This document shows positions 44,603 through 52,051 of a stretch of 64,000 nucleotides of DNA, piece after piece. The notes beneath the pieces were generated by a model. It was not told where the DNA came from. It was given only the letters and a program-made list of their open reading frames with translations, and searched no databases. A program made the position numbers and the translations under genes. The DNA comes from Fluviibacter phosphoraccumulans (lineage in GTDB: Bacteria > Pseudomonadota > Gammaproteobacteria > Burkholderiales > Rhodocyclaceae), in NCBI RefSeq assembly GCF_016110345.1, contig NZ_AP019011.1, positions 992,001-1,056,000 of the forward strand, in the 5' to 3' direction. Position 1 is the first letter of the stretch. Each line of letters begins with the position of its first letter.

Positions 44603-45976
44603 ATGCCTCGTCGGCCTAAAAAACCATTGCCCAAGGTATCTCGTAACTACCGAGAAATCATTGCTGATGAATTGCTCGCTTTCTGGACGTCTTTGGTCAG
44701 CAACTGGATGTTCATACTGCCATCCATCCTGGTAATCGTTGTGCTGGTGCATCTAGTTCGCCCCATGCCACCTGCCACCGTACGGATTGCAACCGGCCAG
44801 ACCAACTCAACGTCTGAGGTTATTGGCCAGCAGTTTCGTGAGGCGTTTGCCAAACACCACGTCAAACTGGAGTTAATCCCTTCGAGCGGTGCCCAGGACA
44901 ACATCAAGCTCATCGAAAGCGGTCAGGTAGATGCTGCATTTTCACAAGGCGGTGTCGATCTGGGTGAACATGGCGGCGTACTCCGCTCACTGGGTTCGAT
45001 TGCGTATCAACCGTTATGGTTGTTTTACCGAGGGCCAGAGGTCAAGCAGCAGGACTTAAACCACTTCCTCAAAGATCGAACGGTATCGCTCAATATTCCT
45101 GGTAGTGGCAGCCGCGTCCTGGCGGAGCAAATTCTTCAGGCTCACGAAATCAATATAGACACGCCTCGTTTCGTCACAATGAATGCCAGCGACAGTCTCA
45201 AAGCACTGCACAAGGGAGAGATTGACGCCATGTTTGTGGTTGCAGGCATGGAGTCTCGGAATGTGCTCGATCTACTGGAAAGTCCAGGGATTCACGTCTT
45301 TGATTTCAACATGGCAGATGCGTACGCCCGACGCTTCAAGTATTTGGATGCGATTGTTTTACCCCGGGGAGCCCTTGATCTGAGTCCGGTATCCCCTAGC
45401 ACCAACATTAACCTACTGGCCACCACCGTTGATATTTTAGCCACGGACCAGCTACACCCGGCTATACAGCTGCTTTTTCTCGACGCCGCACGAAATTTCG
45501 ATGAAAAGCGTGCAACCTTCTTCAGTATGGATGGCAAGTTTCCAACCTACATGGATACACGCATCCCGGAAAGCGAAGTGGCACGGCGCTTTTTCAAGGA
45601 AGGCACGCCTTTTTTGTGGGGCTATGCACCTTATTGGATCGCCAGCCTTTTTGACGAGATCTGGTTCTATCTACTAGCCTTCGGCGCTATTGCGATACCG
45701 GCCCTGAGTTTTTTACCCAATTACCGCAAGACTCATGCAGAGCTGACGCTTGAAGAGTGCTACAGCGCATTGAGAGCTATAGAAATAGAAATGGCTCAGG
45801 CCAGAACCGTCAAGAATTACGATTATCAGGGCCTGCTGCATCGCTTGGATACTCTAAAACTGCGTGTGCGTTCTCTTTGGATTCCAACAGGAAACCGGCA
45901 GTTTTATTACGATCTGCGGGCCGCAGTTAATATTGTTCGCGAGGACTTGCTCGCAGATATGAAGCGGCCAGATTAG
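44603..45976 (+). CDS. Membrane-anchored TAXI-family TRAP solute-binding protein
   Basis: A protein of 457 residues from the ATG at 44603, with AAGGA seven bases upstream. Instead of a cleaved signal peptide it has a basic cytoplasmic start and a transmembrane helix (WMFILPSILVIVVLVHLV, about 35-52). A TAXI periplasmic binding domain follows (IATGQTNSTSE, IPGSGSR, MDGKFPTY region). A second helix near residue 355 and a C-terminal cytoplasmic helical domain of about 80 residues complete it. No TRAP permease (DctQM) gene is nearby, so it may be an orphan sensor or use a distant permease. Confidence 0.8.
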   Translation: MPRRPKKPLPKVSRNYREIIADELLAFWTSLVSNWMFILPSILVIVVLVHLVRPMPPATVRIATGQTNSTSEVIGQQFREAFAKHHVKLELIPSSGAQDNIKLIESGQVDAAFSQGGVDLGEHGGVLRSLGSIAYQPLWLFYRGPEVKQQDLNHFLKDRTVSLNIPGSGSRVLAEQILQAHEINIDTPRFVTMNASDSLKALHKGEIDAMFVVAGMESRNVLDLLESPGIHVFDFNMADAYARRFKYLDAIVLPRGALDLSPVSPSTNINLLATTVDILATDQLHPAIQLLFLDAARNFDEKRATFFSMDGKFPTYMDTRIPESEVARRFFKEGTPFLWGYAPYWIASLFDEIWFYLLAFGAIAIPALSFLPNYRKTHAELTLEECYSALRAIEIEMAQARTVKNYDYQGLLHRLDTLKLRVRSLWIPTGNRQFYYDLRAAVNIVREDLLADMKRPD

Positions 45977-46042
45977 ATTTTCGCCGACTGACTAGAAACG
46001 TTGCACTAAAATTAGTTAACCCCTTGTTACGGTAAACACTTC

Positions 46043-46225
46043 ATGGCTTGCAAAATTCGACCCGAACCGGAATCACCCTGCGTTAACATCTGTCGCATGG
46101 ATACGGCTAATCAATACTGCGTGGGTTGCTGGCGCACCCTTGATGAAATCCGGCAGTGGTCTACACTGAGCAGCGAAGAACGTGCGCAGATTTTGAGCGA
46201 ACTCGATGCTCGCGTGCCTGTTTAA
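46043..46225 (+). CDS. DUF1289 small Cys-rich protein
   Basis: A 60-residue protein starting MACKIRPEPESPCVNIC. Cysteines at 3, 13, 17, 26 and 29 and the VGCWRTLDEI motif define DUF1289 (Fe-S or zinc binding suspected; function unknown). The C-terminal helix EEIRQW...ERAQIL type is intact, in contrast to the copy at 44235. A short palindrome (CTGGCT-TTAA-AGCCAG, 46229-46244) follows. Confidence 0.85.
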   Translation: MACKIRPEPESPCVNICRMDTANQYCVGCWRTLDEIRQWSTLSSEERAQILSELDARVPV

Positions 46226-46255
46226 GGCCTGGCTTTAAAGCCAGATTGCGTCATA

Positions 46256-47200
46256 TCAGGCAACTGAGCGATTCGTGGCGGACTCCCTCACGCTACGCCA
46301 GCTTTTAATGAGTGCCGGAATAACGTCTAGCTCGGAAGCCACCCTAACGCCCGTTAAACGCCGCTGCTTATTGCGTAAGGCCTGACCGCCGGCCCAGACT
46401 TCAATAGCCGGATCCAATCGTTCACGAAAATGTACAAGATCTCGGACGGCTTCACGCGCAGGGTATGCGCCACTGAACGACAGCGCAACGACATCAAACT
46501 GCCCTTCCTGAGCGTATTTGGCAATATCTGAAATGGGTAGCTGCGTGCCCAGCGATACACAGTGGGCGCCTTCTGCCAGACAAAGCGCTTCCACCATCAA
46601 AATGCCGAGCAGGTGCGCTTCATCGGGAAATGTGGCGAGCAATACATTCGGCCGATCATCCATACAGGGTTGGCTTTGGATCGCATGTCGCAGTACGTTT
46701 TGTACTTGTTGGGTGTAAAGGTGCTCTTCAGGAATCGTTAGATCGCCGCGCAGCCAAGCATCTCCTACCGCCCTGTTCAGGGGCGCGATGGTTTCCGTAA
46801 TGAAACGTTTCAAACCATCCAAAGCCAGAATACGATTAAGCGCCTGTCGCAACTCCAGACTACGGTGCAAGCGCAGTAGTTTGAGCAGCCCGACGGAGCG
46901 ACTTGCCTGTTCAACAGGAACAATCTGATTACTGATGGAGTCCAGCATCTCCTGAAGCTGTCCAAGGTTCTTGCCCACAATCTTACCCGGACGAAAACCA
47001 TGGTCCATTAATCGACGAATAATTCTCAGTTGTTCTACCTGAGTGTGTGGGTAAAGACGCTCACCCTGCTCGTCGCGCTCCGGTTGTGGAAAATCATAGC
47101 GACGCTCCCAAACACGCAGCGTTTCTTTGGCTAGCCCGGTATCTCGCTCCACCTCGGATATACGCATCGGCAGTTGAGAAACATCAAAGTCGATCATCAT
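46256..47200 (-). CDS. MerR-family regulator with cobalamin-binding domain (CarH/LitR type)
   Basis: About 314 residues. The N-terminal MerR helix-turn-helix reads RISEVERDTGLAKETLRVWERRYDFPQP. A helical B12-cap domain follows, with the tryptophan-x9-Glu-His signature (W in DAWLRGD, then EEH). Then comes a Rossmann-like cobalamin domain with DEAHLLG, where His would ligate cobalt. In CarH and LitR this set binds adenosylcobalamin, represses DNA in the dark and releases it in light. The start chosen is the first ATG near the HTH; an upstream start at 47275 is possible. It is divergent from earP by about 140 bases. Confidence 0.82.
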   Translation of the reverse strand: MMIDFDVSQLPMRISEVERDTGLAKETLRVWERRYDFPQPERDEQGERLYPHTQVEQLRIIRRLMDHGFRPGKIVGKNLGQLQEMLDSISNQIVPVEQASRSVGLLKLLRLHRSLELRQALNRILALDGLKRFITETIAPLNRAVGDAWLRGDLTIPEEHLYTQQVQNVLRHAIQSQPCMDDRPNVLLATFPDEAHLLGILMVEALCLAEGAHCVSLGTQLPISDIAKYAQEGQFDVVALSFSGAYPAREAVRDLVHFRERLDPAIEVWAGGQALRNKQRRLTGVRVASELDVIPALIKSWRSVRESATNRSVA

Positions 47201-47340
47201 TTGTTTAGGACAATCTGTTATCTGGAAAATTCCATATTGATATTCTAGCCAATATTGCAAATCTGTCCAGGACATTGCTTATTTGAACGCGGTAAGGCCT
47301 GCGCTTGGTTATTTTTACGGTCGCGTATGATCTGAAATTA

Positions 47341-48447
47341 ATGACGAATCAATCGCCCCCCTTATTACGTTGGGATATTTTTTGCCGTGTCATCGATAAT
47401 CTGGGTGACGCCGGCGTTTGCTTGCGTTTGGCCGCAGATTTAGCGAGTCGTGGCTTGCAGGTTTGTTTATACATTGACCAACCCGCTGTGCTAAAACAAC
47501 TGATGCACAATGCAACGTACAGCAAATCCTTATCGGTACGTTTATGGCCGGAAGATACAGAATCTTTTAGCGCATCAGATGTGGCGGATGTCGTCATTGA
47601 AGCCTTTGCTTGCGACCCCCCAATTGCTTACATCAGGGCGATGGCGCAGGCCACTAAACCGCCGGCATGGATCAATCTGGAATATTTATCTGCAGAAGCC
47701 TGGGTTGAGGAAAGCCATGGTTTGCCATCCCCTCACCCGCGCTATGCACTCACCAAATACTTCTTTTTCCCCGGATTTACGCCTGGCACAGGTGGTCTGC
47801 TGCGCGAGCCAGGATTGATTGATCGGCTGGAGACTGCACACATTGAAAACAAAGACACAACCTTCCGGATATTTCTCTTTGGATATCCCCAGCCAAAAGT
47901 TGCAGAATGGCTGGATCGGCTTGCAGCACAAGCTGAGCCAACACTTCTAGCCATAGTGCCTTGCCCGGCGCAACAGCAAGTCGACGACTGGCTGGCGACG
48001 CATACCGACACAAATCAGCTGACCATAGCCCATCAACCCTTTGTGCCCCAGGCCAAATTCGATGCGCTGCTAGCAAGCTACGATTTTCTTTTTGTACGTG
48101 GCGAAGACTCTTTTGTCCGTGCGCAATGGGCCGCCAAACCGCTTGTCTGGCAAATTTATCCCCAGGAAGAGGCTATTCATCTCGTCAAACTTAAAGCTTT
48201 TTATGACCACTACCTGGATCAGGGCGTTTTAACGGCGAAACAGCGATCTATTTACTGGCAATTTGTCTCTGCTTGGAATAACGGCAACGCGTCAAGCAAT
48301 GATGCTGTGCTAGCCAGTACTTGGCCGAAGCTCGTTGAAATTTATCCGTTGCTACTTGAAAACGCACGCGTTTGGCGCAATCAACTACTTAAGCAACGCG
48401 ACCTGGTCTCTCAACTCAGGGATTTCGTGGGGCATCTGGTAAAATAG
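47341..48447 (+). CDS. earP: EF-P arginine rhamnosyltransferase EarP
   Basis: A protein of 368 residues from the ATG at 47341. EarP transfers rhamnose from dTDP-rhamnose to Arg32 of EF-P. Family landmarks are visible: RVIDNLGDAGVCLRLA near the start, with the conserved Asp residues, and FVRGEDSFVRAQWAAKP near residue 250, with the Glu-Asp pair of the sugar-nucleotide site. efp lies 69 bases downstream on the same strand and has the matching arginine, which confirms the call. Confidence 0.93.
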   Translation: MTNQSPPLLRWDIFCRVIDNLGDAGVCLRLAADLASRGLQVCLYIDQPAVLKQLMHNATYSKSLSVRLWPEDTESFSASDVADVVIEAFACDPPIAYIRAMAQATKPPAWINLEYLSAEAWVEESHGLPSPHPRYALTKYFFFPGFTPGTGGLLREPGLIDRLETAHIENKDTTFRIFLFGYPQPKVAEWLDRLAAQAEPTLLAIVPCPAQQQVDDWLATHTDTNQLTIAHQPFVPQAKFDALLASYDFLFVRGEDSFVRAQWAAKPLVWQIYPQEEAIHLVKLKAFYDHYLDQGVLTAKQRSIYWQFVSAWNNGNASSNDAVLASTWPKLVEIYPLLLENARVWRNQLLKQRDLVSQLRDFVGHLVK

Positions 48448-48516
48448 CCGGTTTCGCGAGTTGGGCGCTACGGCGCGGCACGCCACCCGGTTTAACTTAA
48501 AGAAAGCACGAAGAGT

Positions 48517-49077
48517 ATGAAGACAGCACAGGATTTACGCGTTGGAAACGTCATTATGGTCGGCACCGAGCCACAGGTTATCCTGAAGGCCGAATACAAC
48601 AAGTCCGGCCGTAACGCCGCTGTTGTCAAAATGAAAATGAAGAATCTGCTGACCGGTAGCGGCAGTGAGTCGGTTTACAAGGCCGACGAAAAGTTTGAAA
48701 TTGTGGTGCTGGATCGTAAGGAAGTGACCTACTCCTACTTTGCTGACCCGATGTATGTGTTCATGGATGCCGAGTACAACCAGTACGAAGTTGAGGGCGA
48801 AAACATGACCGAGGCGTTGAACTACCTCGACGACGGTATGCCTTGCGAAGTGGTGTTCTACAACGGCAAAGCTATTTCGGTTGAATTGCCAACCGCCGTT
48901 GTACGCGAAGTCGAATACACTGAGCCAGCCGTCAAGGGCGATACCTCGGGTAAGGTAATGAAACCGGCACGTATCAAGCCAACGAACTTCGAAATCAACG
49001 TGCCAGCGTTCGTTGAGATCGGTGACAAAATCGAAATCGATACCCGTACGCACGAGTACCGTAACCGCGTTAAGTAA
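48517..49077 (+). CDS. efp: Elongation factor P, arginine-32 type
   Basis: A protein of 186 residues, normal length. EF-P rescues ribosomes stalled at polyproline. The loop tip reads NKSGRNAAVV with Arg32, the residue rhamnosylated by EarP, instead of the lysine used by EpmA-dependent species. The start follows AAAGAAAG. A strong terminator lies 40 bases after the stop. Confidence 0.95.
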   Translation: MKTAQDLRVGNVIMVGTEPQVILKAEYNKSGRNAAVVKMKMKNLLTGSGSESVYKADEKFEIVVLDRKEVTYSYFADPMYVFMDAEYNQYEVEGENMTEALNYLDDGMPCEVVFYNGKAISVELPTAVVREVEYTEPAVKGDTSGKVMKPARIKPTNFEINVPAFVEIGDKIEIDTRTHEYRNRVK

Positions 49078-49116
49078 GCTTAGTGTGACCTGGGTGGATC
49101 TCTTGAAGGTTCGCCC

Positions 49117-49158
49117 CAACAAAAAACCCGCCGGATGTATTCGGCGGGTTTTTTGTTG
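49117..49158. terminator. Bidirectional terminator between efp and typA
   Basis: A 17-bp stem (49117-49133 with 49142-49158) whose arms contain AAAAAACCCGCCG and CGGCGGGTTTTTT. The A- and T-tracts at each side allow it to end both convergent transcripts. Confidence 0.9.
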
Positions 49159-49176
49159 TTCAGTGTTAACTGACTA

Positions 49177-51015
49177 TTATTCGCGCGAAGCTTTTTTACG
49201 CTCGTGCTCTTTCAGGTGACGCTTACGCAGACGAATCGACTTCGGTGTCAGTTCAACCAGTTCGTCATCAGCGATAAACTCAATCGCTGATTCCAGGCTC
49301 AGCTGAACGGCTGGCACCAGGCGAACTGCTTCATCCGTACCCGAAGCACGCACGTTGGTCAGCTGCTTACCCTTGATCGGGTTAACCACCAGATCGTTCT
49401 CACGGCTGTGAATACCAATGATCATGCCTTCATAAAGCTTTTCGCCCGGCGTTACGAACATACGACCGCGATCCTGCAGCTTCCAAAGTGCGTAAGCCAC
49501 AGCTTCGCCATCATCCTGCGAAATCAGCACGCCGTTGCGACGTTCGGCAACTGCACCTTCTTTAACGGGGGCGTATTCATCAAACACGTGGCTCATCAGG
49601 CCATTACCACGGGTCAGGTTCATGAACTCGCCCTGGAAGCCGATCAGGCCACGCGCCGGAATGCGGTACTCGATACGGACGCGACCACGGCCATCCGGCA
49701 CCATATCCTGCAGGTCACCCTTGCGCTGACCCAATGTTTCCATGACGCCACCCTGCGTATCTTCTTCGACGTCCACCGTCAGCATTTCGTACGGTTCACA
49801 CTCAACACCGTCGATCATCTTCTTAACGACGCGAGGCCGACCCACAGCCAGCTCGTAACCTTCACGGCGCATGTTTTCCAGCAAGATGCCGAGGTGAAGT
49901 TCGCCACGCCCTGCTACGTCAAAGATATCACCGTTGGCGGTATCTTTAACGCGCAGCGCCATGTTGGTCAGTAGTTCTTTGTGCAGACGGTCACGCACCT
50001 GACGGCTGGTCACGAACTTGCCTTCCGTACCGGCCAATGGGCTGGTGTTCACCATGAACTGCATTTCCAGCGTTGGTTCATCAATCTTGAGCAGTGGCAG
50101 CGCTTCCGGGTTTTCCGGGTCGGTCACGGTACAGCCCAGCACCAGATCTTCGATACCGGTAATCTGAACGATATCGCCAGCCAGACCTTCGGCCATTTCA
50201 ACCTTGTTCAGACCCTTGTAACCAAATACCTGGCCAATTTTGGCCTTGATCGGTTGACGTTCGTGCGCAGCCGCTTCTTCTTCCGTTCCGAACATCACCA
50301 TCACGTTCTGGCCGGTCTTAACGCGGCCACGAATGATCTTGCCGACGCCAATACGACCCACGTAAGAAGAGTAATCCAGTGCCGTAATTTGCAGTTGCAG
50401 CGGCGCATCGACATCAGCATCCGGTGCCGGAACGTGCGCCAGAATGGTGTCGAACAGCGGCTTCATGTTTTCGCGCGGCTGATCCAGCTCCAGAGCCGCC
50501 CAGCCGTTGAGGCCAGAGGCATAAACAATCGGGAAATCAAGCTGTTCGTCGGTAGCACCCAACTTATCGAACAGATCAAAGGTCAGATTCACAGCCTGAT
50601 CAGGATCTGCGCCATCGCGGTCAACCTTATTGACCAGCACGATCGGACGCAGACCAAGAGCCAGCGCCTTCTTCGTTACGAAGCGGGTTTGCGGCATCGG
50701 GCCTTCAGCGGCATCCACCAGCAGCACCACGCCGTCGACCATGCCCAATACGCGTTCGACTTCACCACCAAAGTCGGCGTGACCCGGGGTATCGACGATG
50801 TTGATGTGCACGCCGTTGTATTCAACAGCGGTGTTCTTGGAAAGAATCGTGATGCCACGTTCCTTTTCCAGATCGTTGGAGTCCATGACGCACTCAACCA
50901 GCTGTTGGTGAGCGGCAAAGGTGCCGGACTGGCGCAGCAATTGGTCAACTAGCGTGGTTTTGCCATGGTCAACGTGGGCAATGATGGCGATATTACGAAT
51001 CGGACGTGCAGACAT
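49177..51015 (-). CDS. typA: Translational GTPase TypA/BipA
   Basis: A protein of 612 residues, typical length. The G1 motif HVDHGKTTL, G3 DTPGHADF and G4 NKVDRDGA appear in order, then EF-G-like domains II, III and V and the BipA C-terminal domain. BipA assists ribosome assembly and stress or cold adaptation. An extended -10 box and a hairpin lie in the upstream 124 bases. Confidence 0.95.
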   Translation of the reverse strand: MSARPIRNIAIIAHVDHGKTTLVDQLLRQSGTFAAHQQLVECVMDSNDLEKERGITILSKNTAVEYNGVHINIVDTPGHADFGGEVERVLGMVDGVVLLVDAAEGPMPQTRFVTKKALALGLRPIVLVNKVDRDGADPDQAVNLTFDLFDKLGATDEQLDFPIVYASGLNGWAALELDQPRENMKPLFDTILAHVPAPDADVDAPLQLQITALDYSSYVGRIGVGKIIRGRVKTGQNVMVMFGTEEEAAAHERQPIKAKIGQVFGYKGLNKVEMAEGLAGDIVQITGIEDLVLGCTVTDPENPEALPLLKIDEPTLEMQFMVNTSPLAGTEGKFVTSRQVRDRLHKELLTNMALRVKDTANGDIFDVAGRGELHLGILLENMRREGYELAVGRPRVVKKMIDGVECEPYEMLTVDVEEDTQGGVMETLGQRKGDLQDMVPDGRGRVRIEYRIPARGLIGFQGEFMNLTRGNGLMSHVFDEYAPVKEGAVAERRNGVLISQDDGEAVAYALWKLQDRGRMFVTPGEKLYEGMIIGIHSRENDLVVNPIKGKQLTNVRASGTDEAVRLVPAVQLSLESAIEFIADDELVELTPKSIRLRKRHLKEHERKKASRE

Positions 51016-51059
51016 GTGTATTTAACCGGAAGTCAGAAATGGGTAGAACAAACAACGGA

Positions 51060-51084
51060 AGGCCTGCTGCGTCGCAGCAGGCCT
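51060..51084 (-). promoter_or_regulatory. 11-bp hairpin in the typA leader
   Basis: GGCCTGCTGC (51061-51070) and GCAGCAGGCC (51074-51083) pair perfectly around a GTC loop, extended by one A-T pair. No T-run follows in the leftward direction, so it is more likely a 5' UTR structure of typA than a terminator of the globin gene. Confidence 0.5.
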
Positions 51085-51097
51085 AGATAATCCTTTA

Positions 51098-51106
51098 ATT
51101 ATAGCA
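51098..51106 (-). promoter_or_regulatory. Extended -10 promoter element for typA
   Basis: Read leftward: TGCTATAAT, an extended -10. Transcription would start near 51091, just before the hairpin, about 75 bases before the typA start codon. No good -35 box is seen, which is tolerable for an extended -10. Confidence 0.5.
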
Positions 51107-51139
51107 AAAAGACGTTAATTCTGGCCAACAATTAGGCAC

Positions 51140-51544
51140 TTAGACGTCTTTGTTCCGCATCCAGTCGGCTGTTTTAAATAGTGCACCGATCAATGCTGAG
51201 CGTGCTTCGACACTAAGCGTCGACTTCTGCATCACATCGCTCATACAGGTCATCCATTGGTCACGCTCGGATTCACCAATCGAAAAAGGTAAATGGCGGG
51301 CACGCAAGCGCGGGTGACCGAATTTTTCTTCAAATAACGGTGGGCCGCCCAACCAACCCGACAAAAACCAGAAGAGCTTATCCCGAGAAGTGCTCATATC
51401 CTGCGGATGCATCGCCCTAATGCCCGCAAAGCGTTCATCAAGCTGCATATGATCGTAAAAATCATCCACCAATGTACGCACACCCGCCTCGCCGCCGAGC
51501 ATGTCGTAATAGCTGTGATCTATATTTGGGACAACCATTGCCAA
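51140..51544 (-). CDS. Group II truncated haemoglobin
   Basis: A protein of 134 residues (or 132 from the second Met). It shows YYDMLGGEAGVRTLVDDFYDHM, a usual trHb start, the proximal His in FGHPRLRARHLPF and a Trp (DQWM) at the G8 position of group II globins. These proteins bind oxygen or NO in the cytoplasm. It is divergent from mscL (54 bases). Confidence 0.9.
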   Translation of the reverse strand: MAMVVPNIDHSYYDMLGGEAGVRTLVDDFYDHMQLDERFAGIRAMHPQDMSTSRDKLFWFLSGWLGGPPLFEEKFGHPRLRARHLPFSIGESERDQWMTCMSDVMQKSTLSVEARSALIGALFKTADWMRNKDV

Positions 51545-51598
51545 TCCTTTGTATGATTCAGTGTTGGTTTCAATTTTACCGGTTGTAAAGGAAAACAG

Positions 51599-52051
51599 AT
51601 GCTTAAAGACTTTCTCAAATTTGCGGTACGCGGCAATGCCGTCGATATGGCCGTGGGTATTGTCATCGGCGCGGCTTTTGGCACCATAGTCAAAAGCCTT
51701 GTCGACGACGTCTTGATGCCGCCTCTGGGCTTATTGTTGGGCGGACTGGATTTTTCCAGCCTCTTTATCGTCCTGAAAGAAGGCACGACACCCGGCCCCT
51801 ATGCAACGCCAGCGCTGGCCAAGGCAGCGGGTGCGGTAACTCTGAACTACGGCCTTTTTGCCAATGCCATGGTCAGTTTCTTCATCATCGCTTTTGCCGT
51901 CTACTGGGTCGTCAAGGGTTACAACAAAGCCGCTGACAAGTTGATCCCTAAAGAGGATGCCGCGCCGACAACCAAGGCCTGTCCGGAGTGCTGTACGGCC
52001 GTACCACTGGCCGCCAAACGCTGCCCGGCGTGCACATCAACGCTTGGCTGA
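51599..52051 (+). CDS. mscL: Large-conductance mechanosensitive channel with zinc-ribbon tail
   Basis: A protein of 150 residues. The N-terminal MLKDFLKFAVRGNAVDMAVGIVIG and the second helix match MscL, the pressure-release valve of the inner membrane. AAGGA precedes the start. The C-terminus carries two Cys-x2-Cys pairs (CPECC and CPAC), a zinc-ribbon-like extension beyond the standard helix. Its last 15 bases overlap the convergent radical SAM gene. Confidence 0.93.
   Translation: MLKDFLKFAVRGNAVDMAVGIVIGAAFGTIVKSLVDDVLMPPLGLLLGGLDFSSLFIVLKEGTTPGPYATPALAKAAGAVTLNYGLFANAMVSFFIIAFAVYWVVKGYNKAADKLIPKEDAAPTTKACPECCTAVPLAAKRCPACTSTLG

Noticed and set aside
46229..46244. Terminator after the DUF1289 gene
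   Set aside because: The stem has only six pairs and no T-run follows, so it is noted as a palindrome only.
49981..50952. 323-codon plus-strand frame opposite typA
   Set aside because: It lies fully antisense to a conserved GTPase gene and looks like a composition shadow.
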